Shown here one piece after another: positions 12,320-20,932 of a DNA stretch of 64,000 bases. The notes under the pieces are model-generated. The model saw nothing but the letters and a program-made list of their open reading frames with translations, was not told where the DNA came from and ran no database searches. Position 1 is the first letter of the stretch. Each line of letters begins with the position of its first letter. A program made the translations under genes and the position numbers. Source of the stretch: Anarhynchus alexandrinus (taxonomy: Eukaryota; Chordata; Aves; Charadriiformes; Charadriidae); contig VUYV01000407.1 in NCBI GenBank assembly GCA_008711295.1, positions 452,829 through 516,828 of the forward strand. The letters run 5' to 3'.

Positions 12320-12463
12320 AAAAAGACTTCAGAGTGAGCTACTTATTAGGCATCAGAGACTCTACATTGGACAGAGCTTTTATGAACGCCCCGACGTTGC
12401 AGGACAAGCTTTGACTGGCTTTCCACGCCTATTAGACATCAGAGAATCTACATGGGAGGGGAC
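12320..12463 (+). pseudogene. C2H2 zinc-finger pseudogene fragment, plus-strand fingers
   Basis: With one frameshift the plus strand reads as two consecutive degraded C2H2 fingers. The first keeps only its C-terminal half, LIRHQRLYIG (from 12342), where LIRHQRLHTG is typical of KRAB-type zinc-finger arrays. It is followed by a linker and a knuckle, FYERPDVAGQ, in which both zinc-binding cysteines are lost (R and V in their places). After a one-base shift comes FDWLSTPIRHQRIYMGG, the second helix and linker; its first histidine is intact and the second is replaced by Y. Length and spacing fit C-x2-C-x12-H-x3-H. Lost ligands and the shift make it non-functional. It lies tail-to-tail with the minus-strand finger next door. 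Confidence 0.75.
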
Positions 12464-12497
12464 GCTTCACTGAGGAGTGTATTCTCTGGTGTCTAAT
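12431..12497. repeat. Inverted repeat at the finger junction
   Basis: Arms ATTAGACATCAGAGAAT (12431-12447) and ATTCTCTGGTGTCTAAT (12481-12497) are reverse complements except for one base, with a 33-base loop. Each arm encodes the IRHQR part of a finger helix on its own strand, so the palindrome follows from the convergent zinc-finger arrangement. Confidence 0.85.
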
Positions 12498-12580
12498 GAT
12501 GGCAAATAAAGCTTTTCGGCAGGTTAGGGCATGCAAAATATTGTTCTCCCCTTCAATTCGTGGTCTAATAAATTCATGCT
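12464..12580 (-). pseudogene. C2H2 zinc-finger pseudogene fragment, minus-strand finger
   Basis: The minus strand reads a linker and knuckle resembling GENNIFACPNLPKSFI (one cysteine retained, the second replaced by L). After a frameshift it reads IIRHQRIHSSVKRP, the end of the finger helix with both zinc-binding histidines and a linker. It is a different finger from those on the plus strand, not a perfect inverted copy. The orientation opposite to 12320-12463 means a local inversion or two independent insertions. The AT-rich upstream part (beyond 12560) is weakly supported. Confidence 0.7.
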
Positions 12581-13307
12581 GCCATTTAGTGGGGTCTCAG
12601 GTTGAGCCACTCTTTTTTGCCTCTTGGCCTATTGCCATGAAGTTTGTAGGAAGGTAATAATTTCAGCTGTCCCCTGGTCCGATGTGGTTGCGATGAAGTT
12701 GGTGGTTCAGAAGTTAAGGGGGATATTTGTGTAGGAAGGTGTATGTGTACCCAGCAGCCGTGGAAGTCCCGTCCGTGAGCTTTAGGAGACCAGGTGGAAA
12801 ATCAGAAATCTAAGCAGAACTAAGCAGCGGAAGGAGCCTTTCAGCTGAGACTCTAAATCGAGCCATGAAAACACCGCAGCAGGGCATCGCAGGGAGCTGG
12901 GAGACTGTCAGGAGCATCGCTCAGCTCCAGGGGTGGTGGAGGCCGCGGTGGGGAGTTGAGCAGAGCGGTGCAGGACACAGGCGTGGGACACTGGGCTTCA
13001 TCCCCTTCCCGCTCCTCACAGATCTCCTCTCGCAAGATAACAGTAGAATAATTTATGCCAAATTTGGGAACTTTTGATGGAGATGCGTAGCACTTCTTTG
13101 CACCGTTTTACAAAGTATTTTATGGTTAGAAGCTATGGAAGAGCTTAAGTTAAAATAATTGAAGTTACCTGTGGGGACTAAGTGATGCCAGAGTAAGGAG
13201 TGTAGACCCGTCCTTTAGGCATTTAGAGAAAAGCCGAGAGCAGTAACTATTAAATATGCAAATATTGAAATGTCCTTTATCCCCTCATGTCGGGGGCTGT
13301 CTGCTGT

Positions 13308-13338
13308 GGGGTGAGGGGTGAGGGTACGTGGAGAGGGG
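13308..13338 (+). other. Potential G-quadruplex motif
   Basis: Runs GGGG, GGGG, GGG and GGGG are separated by TGA, TGA and a ten-base loop. The last loop is long, so stability would be moderate at best. Confidence 0.4.
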
Positions 13339-14416
13339 ATGAGCAGAGGGGTGAGAACTCTGTACGCATCTGCTTCTTTAACGTGGACAGTAATGAGGGA
13401 AGATGATAGCTGGGTATTTATCTGCCGTAGTTTTTTTCCTAATTAACTCCTGGCTAATGAGAGGAGGAGGAGAAGGTTTTTTGTTTCTCGCTCTTTGGGT
13501 GGACGTTAGCGTAAAGCAGGAGGTCCTGGCTGCTAGAAGGGAGGAATCGAGAGCCTGGTGGTTGCGATCCCGTGGGGATTGCGGTGCTAGCCTGGAGGAT
13601 TAGGCTGGCTTTTGGGAGGGCTGGAGGGAAGCCAAGGAAAACGGCACGTCGCCTTAACGCTGGCAGCGGGTTCAGAAAGGCCTCACGGGGTTTGCGTCTC
13701 TTGAAAGCACGTGGTGTCAACTCGGGTTGTGGGCAACTGGAGAAGTGGAGTCAAGAGCGTTATTTCAGAGCTGGTAAAATGTCACAGAGCCCACCTTTGG
13801 CACTCGGTGAAACACCCTCAGCCTTTAATGGGGAAAGGAAAAAAAAAAGTGTCAGTTTGCAAAAATTTGAGTTGTTTTTCTCATATTTGACTTCACTGAA
13901 ATGGTCAACTGCTGTGAAATTTCTTTAAGTTCTGGGTATCATCAAGGGTTTGCCGTATTTTAAATGAAACGACCCTAAATAGACTTTTGCTGCCTACTCA
14001 AAGTGCCAGAAATACCTCGGGCTGGAGAGACGCTGGTTGGTTGGTGTCCCGGAGGGTGGGTGAAGAGCCGTGGAGGACTGCTGCTTCTGGTGCGAATAGA
14101 AAGTTTCCTCTTTGCCCTTCGGATGCTGAAGGAGGCACCCATGGAACGTCCTTCTTGTTTGTGACCGAGATTCTCTACCACCCTCCTGCTGAGCGGCGGC
14201 TCAGGAGAGGTGGGTGCGGGTTTTGGGTTGGTTCTGTGTACTTTTGCCAAAAGGAGGACGCTGCTCCATGAGAGCCAATGTGTGTTACACATGCAGAGAG
14301 GCTCGAGAACCTCACTGATTCTTTGATTAAGTGTCTTTTTATATTTTATCATAAAACTACTTGAACGGGACCGGGACCACGGGAAAAAGCTGATATTGCT
14401 ACAAAGTGTTTTGGTT

Positions 14417-14460
14417 TATAACTTTGTTTTTTAAGTTTTATAACTTTGTTTTATAACTTT
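14417..14460. repeat. Imperfect ATAACTTTGTTTT tandem repeat
   Basis: Two to three imperfect copies of TTATAACTTTGTTTT occur in direct succession. It is a minor simple repeat. Confidence 0.7.
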
Positions 14461-15670
14461 CCCTTGCGAAGCACTTTGATTAATGTGTCCGTTTGCCGTT
14501 GTAAATTAACCATTTATTAATTCGCTCAGGAGAACTTGAGCATCTGATGCAATTAGCTGTGCCAAGGTGCTGCTGTCTTTCAGAAGAGTTGCCAGTCTAG
14601 GACATAAGGTCGGTGAGTCTGCGAGGGTGCCAGGCTTTATCAGGCAAAATTAGCAACTTGTTCTCACAGCCTGGACAGTAGAAACCTATTTTTTTTCTTT
14701 CCTTTTTTATTTTTTTATTTTTTTTCATAAATACAAGACTGACTCTAATTAAAGAAGTGCATCCTTGCGTGCTGGAGAATGAGCAGTCGCTGTGGGATGG
14801 GGTTTTTGGGTTAGCACAGCCTCTAAAATGGGATGATGAGTGGGTTTTGCTTGGACAGGGGGTAGCTGAGGGGTATCTGCAGGGGGGCAGGATGGACCCT
14901 ACAAGGAAAGCTGTCGGGACCCCAAACCACTGCACTCCCCCCACCCCTGCAGGACGCGGGGCAGCTCGGCCGCAGGGCGCATGGCCATGAGCGCCTCCTG
15001 GAGAGGAGCAGCAGCCGGTTGATGGGTTTATTGACCGGGGAACGACTACGTTTTATGAAAAACTGTGGCATAATGCACCTCCAAAGGTGTGGTTTGCATC
15101 AGATGAGCAGTGAGGATTTCTGTCTTGTCCTACCTGTGATGCTCCGCGTGCCGGTCAGCTCCGTGCCTCGGTTTCCACGTCGGTCAAAAGACTACGATGG
15201 CACTAATGCAGGGACGCAGACCTCCTCCAGCTGACCGCGGTCTGTCCCACAGGCGTTGCCGTTTGTCCGTCACTCATGGGGCTGGAAACCGAACCCCTCA
15301 TCTGACTGCTGGGTCTTCTGGAGGGGATGGCTAACCCGCCTCCCTGCGTGCCAGCGAGGCGAAGCCCTGGAGAAAACCATCAAAAACTCCAGCTCTGCAG
15401 GAGCGCCCCGTCCCTGTCCCGCGTTCGCCGGGTCTCTGCCAGCAGCCGGGTGTGCCAGGCTCTTTGCCATCATCCCCTGCCGGCACCGCGGGAGGTACCC
15501 GGCTGCAGCGGTGCGCGGGCAGGATGGACCTGAAAAACATCCCCGGGTACGTCCTGGGGGCAGGGCCCGATCCTGCGGATCTGTGGCAGAGCTGTGGAGC
15601 GCGGTTGCATCACTGTGACGCTGCCATCCTCCCTCTGCCTTTCCATGTGGTTATTTATTTATTTTTTTTG

Positions 15671-15925
15671 TTTGTCTCATTTTTTTTTCACATGTTTTTT
15701 AATTTCTTTCCTCCTTTCCTGGTGGCAGCACATTGAATCCTGAGCTCCAAAGGCTCCGGCAGATGAAGGCTCCGGGAACGTTCATGGTTTTTTCCACCTT
15801 GTGACTCAAATATGTTAAAATAAAGGGCAGGAAAGGGTGAAATAGGTCAGTGGGGGTTCAGCGTTCAAAACCGACAGTTTTAACTATCTGCAGTGTTTTG
15901 CACTGAGGAAAGTTACTCCTGATTT
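15671..15925 (+). repeat. Local duplication, source-like copy (255 bp)
   Basis: Running from TTTGTCTCATTTTTTTTT to TTACTCCTGAT, this segment recurs nearly unchanged at 17844-18102. Differences are a handful of substitutions and T-run length changes. This copy sits in ordinary unique-looking sequence without inverted arms, whereas the other is embedded in a CR1, so this is the likely source. It resembles no interspersed repeat I know. Confidence 0.9.
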
Positions 15926-16343
15926 TCCAGTTGATCCTGGCTGTGGCCCTAAACTCGTGCTCAGTTTCCCCACTCTTCTGTCCACGCTCTCACGGTGTGG
16001 TGTTAAAGCTGGCCCAGGGCTGCCTGGCCCTCCCGCAGGCGAAATCAGATCTGCACGTATTCCCTCCCTGCCTGGCACCCGACCGAGGTGTCTGGTGTCC
16101 CAGGGCAGTCCGTCCATCCTTTTCATCTGGCGTTTTCAGCCCTCTGACGGCCGTTCCGGGGCCGTTCCCCGCCGGCCGGGGCTGTCCCGTGCCGCGGGAT
16201 GCAGCCCGGCAGCTGGGATGATTCACCAGCTGGAACCGTCCTTGCTGCGGAGGGTGAGAGATTTAAAGGCTGTTTAAAGATTTGTTTCGTACTGAAGTTT
16301 ATCCAAAAGAACAAACCATTGCCGGGCTGCAAAACCGGCTGAG

Positions 16344-16433
16344 GATTCAGCCCAGCCTGGAGGGAAAGGCATCNCGCCGGGCTGAGGAGAGCTCAGACGC
16401 TGCGATTCAGCCCAGCCTGGAGGGAAAGGCATC
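16344..16433. repeat. 30-bp direct repeat spanning an ambiguous base
   Basis: A 30-base block starting GATTCAGCCCAGCCTGG occurs at 16344-16373 and again at 16404-16433, a 60-base spacing. The first copy ends exactly at the N (16374), and the words after the N resemble those before the first copy. This is what an unresolved contig overlap would leave, although a real tandem duplication is possible. Confidence 0.85.
16374..16374. other. Ambiguous base (N)
   Basis: A single undetermined base at the boundary of a direct repeat, probably marking an assembly join. Confidence 0.9.
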
Positions 16434-17745
16434 TCATCCCCCGCTGCGGGGAGGACAGCCCCGGCTCCCACGAGCGACCACAGCTGTCACCTTCTGGGGG
16501 CTGGTGGTCGGCTGGTGGGAAAGGAAAGAAGTCCTTGGTGGTCCCCTTCCAATGGGGACCGTCCGCGAGCATCACTCTGCGATTTCCCCGCAGGCAGAGA
16601 TGTGTGCATTGAGAAACACATCGTTTCTGGGGCACGTGACACAGCGTCGTTAATAATTTTTTGTGTCCCTGGGTCTTCGGTTTTGTGTGAGCCATGTTGG
16701 AGATTTGGGGAATGTGGAGAAACCTTTTTCTTTCCCACCCCGTGCATCGGCTCCTTTCATGGGTGTTGCTTTTGCGCCGGGTTATTGGAGGGTTGTGTCC
16801 TGCTCAGGGCTTCTCCGTGGCGTTTCCCACCTGGAACTCATTCCTTGCACGGATTCGTTAAGCGAGCTGTGTTAATTCATAGCCTTCAGAATAGAAATGG
16901 CCCCTTTGATAGCTGAAGGCTCTTTCTTTAGCTGCCACCAACGGGGTCTCCAACCCACCCGCTGCCCACCAGCACAGCGGCCGTGCCCGCGGTCGGCAGT
17001 GGTGAGGTCCCGCGTGTCATCCTCCACCGTCTCGGCCGTCTCTCCCCTCCTCTCACAACCATCCGTGTGCCCATGGCCTCCTTCTCCCGTGAAGTGTTTG
17101 ACAATCATTACTCCTGTCCTTCCCTTATTGTTGTTGTTTATCCATCTGTCTGTAATTCTTGTAGAAGCCGCGCTGGTTTTAATTAATGAGAAATTGTTGT
17201 TGTATTTGCTGTTCAGCACTCCTGATTTCTTTGGAAACGGGGGAGGGGGGGTTATTCTCCTGTTAGTGAGCCATTTCGAGTTAGCCTTTTCCAGCACAAA
17301 ACCCGCTCAGTTTGGAGTATTTTTTGGGGGGGGGTTAAGCACTGAGCACTTGCGCTCAGCCCAGGCAATAAATTTCTTTATTCTTTATTTTTATTTTGCT
17401 CTTGGCTGTGGGGATGTGGAGCTGTCTGAGAGCAAGAAACTCTTTGTGGGTTTGCAGTGAACCAGCAGCAAGTCCTGCGTTGTGGGGACCTCAGCTTTTG
17501 CCTGCAGAGCCGGTTGTGCTGGCTGGATGCTCCTCCAGCCCTGAGCGAGGGCACGGTCGGAGCACGGGACCGGGACCCCCCCGGCCAGACCCCGCACCGG
17601 GTACCTTCCCTGTGCCGTGGCTCTGTGCCACTCCGCGTGTGCTGGGGGGCTGCGGTGGTGCCTGGGGAAGATGCTGCCCGGCAATCATCTTGAAAGCAGA
17701 TGTAGGCACCAGCGCCGGGGTTTAATCCTGCCCAGAGCTCCCTGT

Positions 17746-17820
17746 CATAGAGCCATGGAATGGTTTGTGTTGGAAGGGACCTTAAAGTTCCATCAGGTTC
17801 CTTAAAGACCATCGAGTTCC
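17746..17820 (-). mobile_element. CR1 LINE, 3' part of an interrupted copy
   Basis: Starts with the decayed tail CATAGAGCCATGGAATGG and the GGTTTGTGTTGGAAGGGACC block, then breaks into reiterated TTCCTTAAAGACC motifs that look like repeated copies of the CR1 sequence normally found at this point. The element resumes at 18148, after about 330 bases of foreign sequence. Confidence 0.85.
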
Positions 17821-18149
17821 TTAAAGACCTCTATGGTCTTTGGTTTGTCTCATTTTTTTTTTTTTCACATATTTTTTAATTTCTTTCCTCCTTTCCTGGT
17901 GGCAGCACATTGAATCCTGAGCTCCAAAGGCTCCGGCAGATGAAGGCTCCGGGAACGTTCATGGTTTTTTCCACCTTGTGACTCAAATATGTTAAAATAA
18001 AGGGCAGGAAAGGGTGAAATAGGTCAGTGGGGGGTTCAGTGTTCAAAACTGACAGTTTTGACTGTCTGGAGCTTTTGCACTGAAGAACGTTACTCCTGAT
18101 TTGGAGTATGTATGGTCTTTAAGGAACTGAGTGGTCTTTAAGGAACCTG
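17794..18149. repeat. Foldback structure carrying the duplicated segment
   Basis: Left arm 17794-17829 and right arm 18112-18149 are inverted repeats of about 36 bases with three clustered mismatches. Each arm is itself two 19-base-spaced copies of GTTCCTTAAAGACC or its complement. Between them lies the 255-bp segment shared with 15671-15925. A small extra hairpin, AAAGACC-TCTAT-GGTCTTT, closes the inner edge of the left arm. The arm motif resembles the CR1 word CCTTAAAGATCATCGAGTTCC, so the arms were probably built from the host CR1. No transposase or target-site duplication is evident. Replication-based template switching fits better than classical transposition. Confidence 0.85.
17844..18102 (+). 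repeat. Local duplication, inserted copy
   Basis: Near-identical to 15671-15925 in the same orientation, about 2.2 kb away, and located inside a CR1 between inverted arms. Its T-run is longer than in the source, and the last portion (after GACAGTTTTGACT) carries most of the substitutions. Confidence 0.9.
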
Positions 18150-18199
18150 CCATGGGCAGGTACACCTCCCACCAGACCAGGTTGCCCCTTCCAACCTGT
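18148..18199 (-). mobile_element. CR1 LINE, continuation of the interrupted copy
   Basis: CTGCCATGGGCAGG followed by ACACCTCCCACCAGACCAGG is the CR1 stretch expected next after the part ending near 17820. It ends at the CCTTCCAACCTG words. Confidence 0.8.
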
Positions 18200-18824
18200 C
18201 CTACTCCCAGTTTCATTCCCCAGCTGGAGGAGGAGGACTTTGAGTCGAAGGTCGGATGCTTTTCCCCGGGCGCCTCTGCGGTGCGCAGCAGCGGGTGCTG
18301 CCGCGGTGCCCGGGCACGGCGGGGCTGGCGTTTAATTAATTCCCGTTGGCTCTGCAGAGGCACATGGCTGCAGCACAGCGTGCCCAGACCCCGGCGTGGC
18401 GGGTGCCCTCTGCTCTCCCGAAGCCCGTGAGCCGAAGGCGCTCAGCGCTGGGCTGGATCAGCCCCGGGCCGTGCACCGTCTCCGCCGCAGAAGTGGCAAT
18501 TGGCCTCAGATTCTTCTGCTCTTCTCCAGGGTCTGACTCATTAATTTCCGCACTTACTGGAAGCGTGGCTTATTATTGCAACATTTAATGAAATCGTAAG
18601 CCAAACCAAAATATTGACAAGCAAATTGTTTCAATACTAAAGGAAAAACTTGTGGCATGCTGTTAGCGATTAGGGTTGCTGCGCTGTGCTGCATCTTCAC
18701 TTAAATGCTTACTGCATCTTTCTGTATCCTGATGTTTTTCACATGGTCCCTTATCTCTCTTTGCCTTGGCTCCTGCGTGGAGCTAGGTGTTCTCTTGTCT
18801 TTCACTTCCTTTGGAGCGTCCTTT
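18200..18824. other. Unannotated spacer between CR1 copies
   Basis: About 620 bases of unique-looking DNA, GC-rich at first (18.25-18.33 kb) and AT-rich later. No gene was recognised. Confidence 0.5.
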
Positions 18825-19345
18825 AATCATAGAATCATAGAATCATAGAATGGTTTAGGTTGGAAAGGACCTTGAAGATCATCGAGTTCCAACCCCCCTG
18901 CCATAGGCAGGGACACCTCCCACCAGCCCAGGCTGCCCAAGGCCACGTCCAGCCTGGCCTTGAACACCTCCAGGGATGGGGCCTCAACACCCTCTCTGGG
19001 CAACCTGTGCCAGTGCCTCACCACCCTCACAGTGAAACACTTCTTCCTAATGTTCAATCTAAACCTGCCCTCTTGCAGTGTGAAGCCATTCCCCCTCATC
19101 CTATCACTCCATGCCCCAGTAAAAAGTCCCTCCCCAGCTCTCCTGGAGCCCCTTTAGGCACTGGAAGGCTGCAATAAGGTCTCCCCGGAGCCTTCTCTTC
19201 TCCAGGCTGAACAGCCCCAACTCTCTCAGCCTCTCCTCATAGGAGAGGTGCTCCAGCCCTCGGATCATCCTCGTGGCCCTCCTCTGGACACGCTCCAGCA
19301 GGTCCATGTCCTTCTTCTGTTGGGGACTCCAGAGCTGGAGGCAGT
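18825..19345 (-). mobile_element. CR1 LINE, 5'-truncated copy
   Basis: Begins with three perfect tail octamers (AATCATAGAATCATAGAATC) and covers about 520 bp of the 3' region and ORF2 C-terminus. The minus strand reads [19 protein letters not shown] and [20 protein letters not shown] in frame, and further down [19 protein letters not shown] in another frame, so the end of ORF2 is recognisable but shifted. The CCTCAACACCCTCTCTGGG variant separates it from the 4403/39184 subfamily. Good preservation suggests a fairly recent insertion. Confidence 0.95.
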
Positions 19346-20494
19346 AAAATAATAATGATAGCTCTAATATATTTTTAAAAAGAGGACAGCGGCAGCACCT
19401 TTCCGTGTGTTCGGAGAGGTGAGGCTGAGCGCTGTGCTTCCCGGGAGCTGTGCAAGTCAGTTGCCGATGAGGGCGCTGAGAAATGTGCTGCTGGATGTTA
19501 ATTATCCTGATCATTACTGGTCTTTATTTTTGTATTCCAGTCAGATTTCTGTACTAGCAACTGCAGACTTGGCAGCGGTTTGTTTTTTCAAGTGGAGGTA
19601 ATTGTATTTAGTGATAAGTCTCCTGCAGCCTTTCTGTTTGCCTGCCTAATTTAATCTGCTCGTCTGGATCCATCTAATGGGGGCATTAACAGATTGGGAC
19701 TCCAGGAGCTGGGGTGTGTTTCAAACTCCCTCCGAAGCCGATGCGGACGCAGCCCCCGGCCCGTTGCTGGCAGCGCTCACCGCAGCAAAGGTCTGAGGTT
19801 CTGCTGTGGCCCCGCGGGCGCAGGATGGGTGCGCGGTGGAGCATCAGCCACGCGGAGATGCTGCGGGGACAGCAGTCACTGCCGGCGAGGAAAGGTGCAG
19901 ATCTTCGGAATAGGAGACCGGATCCAAAACCAGATGGAGATACTTAGACAGGATTTGGGCAGATTCATGAGTCAGACATGAAAACTGTGACCACTTTTGG
20001 GTGGAAGGAAATGCATAAACTAAAGGAAAGAAACCACGGGCTGTGGTTGTGCAGTAATTCCCAGTGGATCCGTACGCAATGGTCAGTGATGTGGGTCCAC
20101 CAGGTTTGGCGCTTGGATGGTGCGCAGCTTGTGGGTGAACTGACTTTGCACTGATAGAGAGGGGATGGACAAGAGGAGGATTAATGCACTGGTCACCAAA
20201 ACAAAATTACCCAAAGTTTTAAGCAACTTGGAACCAGGAGGGTGAGCTCAGGGTGGATGAGTGCTGTCCATCAAGACGCGGTGTCAGTGTGGTACCTGAG
20301 CCCTCGTGCCCAATTTGTTGCATGGATGGTGGGGGCTTTCCCAGCAGAATTGGATCAAGTTGGAGAGAGATCTCAAGCAGAGGTTTTGTTGTTGTTGTTG
20401 CTGTTTCTCTATGGATCAGTTCACCCATCTGTGTCAGCGTGTGACCCACTGATAGCTCTCAACCAGGGGAATGCTTTTTGGAGTGTTTGTTGGA
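19346..20494. other. Unannotated spacer between inverted CR1 copies
   Basis: About 1.1 kb of unique-looking sequence between a minus-strand and a plus-strand CR1. It contains a short GTT repeat near 20.39 kb. No gene was recognised. Confidence 0.5.
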
Positions 20495-20932
20495 GTGAGT
20501 CCAGAGGATGCCACAAGGGCTGGAGCCCCTCTGCTGGGAGGACAGGCTGGGAGAGTTGGGGGGGTTCAGCCTGAAGAAGAGAAGGCTCCGGGGAGACCTT
20601 AGAGCCCCGTCCAGTGCCTAAAGGGGCTCCAGGAGAGCTGGGGAGGGACTCTGGATCGGGGGTGAGGCGATAGGACAAGGGGGAATGGTTTGACATTAAA
20701 AGAGGGGAAATTTAGGGGAGATATTGGGAAGAAATTCTTCCCTGTGAGGGTGGTGAGTCCCTGTCCCAGGTTGCCCAGAGAAGCTGTGGCTGCCCAATCC
20801 CTGGAGGTGTTCAAGGCCAGGTTGGACGGGGCTTGGAGCAACCTGGTCTGGTGGGAGGTGTCCCTGCCCAGGGCAGGGGGGTGGGACTGGATGATCTTCA
20901 AGGTCCCTTCCAACCCAAACCATTCTGTGATT
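20495..20932 (+). mobile_element. CR1 LINE, 5'-truncated copy
   Basis: Sense copy opening at GTCCAGAGGATGCCAC and continuing through ORF2 C-terminal words (GGGCTTGGAGCAACCTGG, GGGACTGGATGATCTTCAAG) to GGTCCCTTCCAACCCAAACC and ATTCTGTGATTTGTGG. The tail is reduced to one octamer. A small deletion near the 5' end removes the segment joining the first two words. No open frame of ORF2 survives throughout. Confidence 0.95.

Larger units (their letters stand above)
12581..15670. other. Unannotated non-coding DNA
   Basis: No gene was recognised in this 3.1-kb stretch. It contains a potential G-quadruplex at 13308-13338, a small TTATAACTTTGTTTT repeat near 14.4 kb, and a GC-richer part between 15.25 and 15.6 kb without any supported coding frame. 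Confidence 0.5.
15926..17745. other. Unannotated non-coding DNA
   Basis: GC-richer non-coding sequence with a short direct repeat across an unknown base at 16374. No exon or RNA gene was recognised. Confidence 0.45.
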
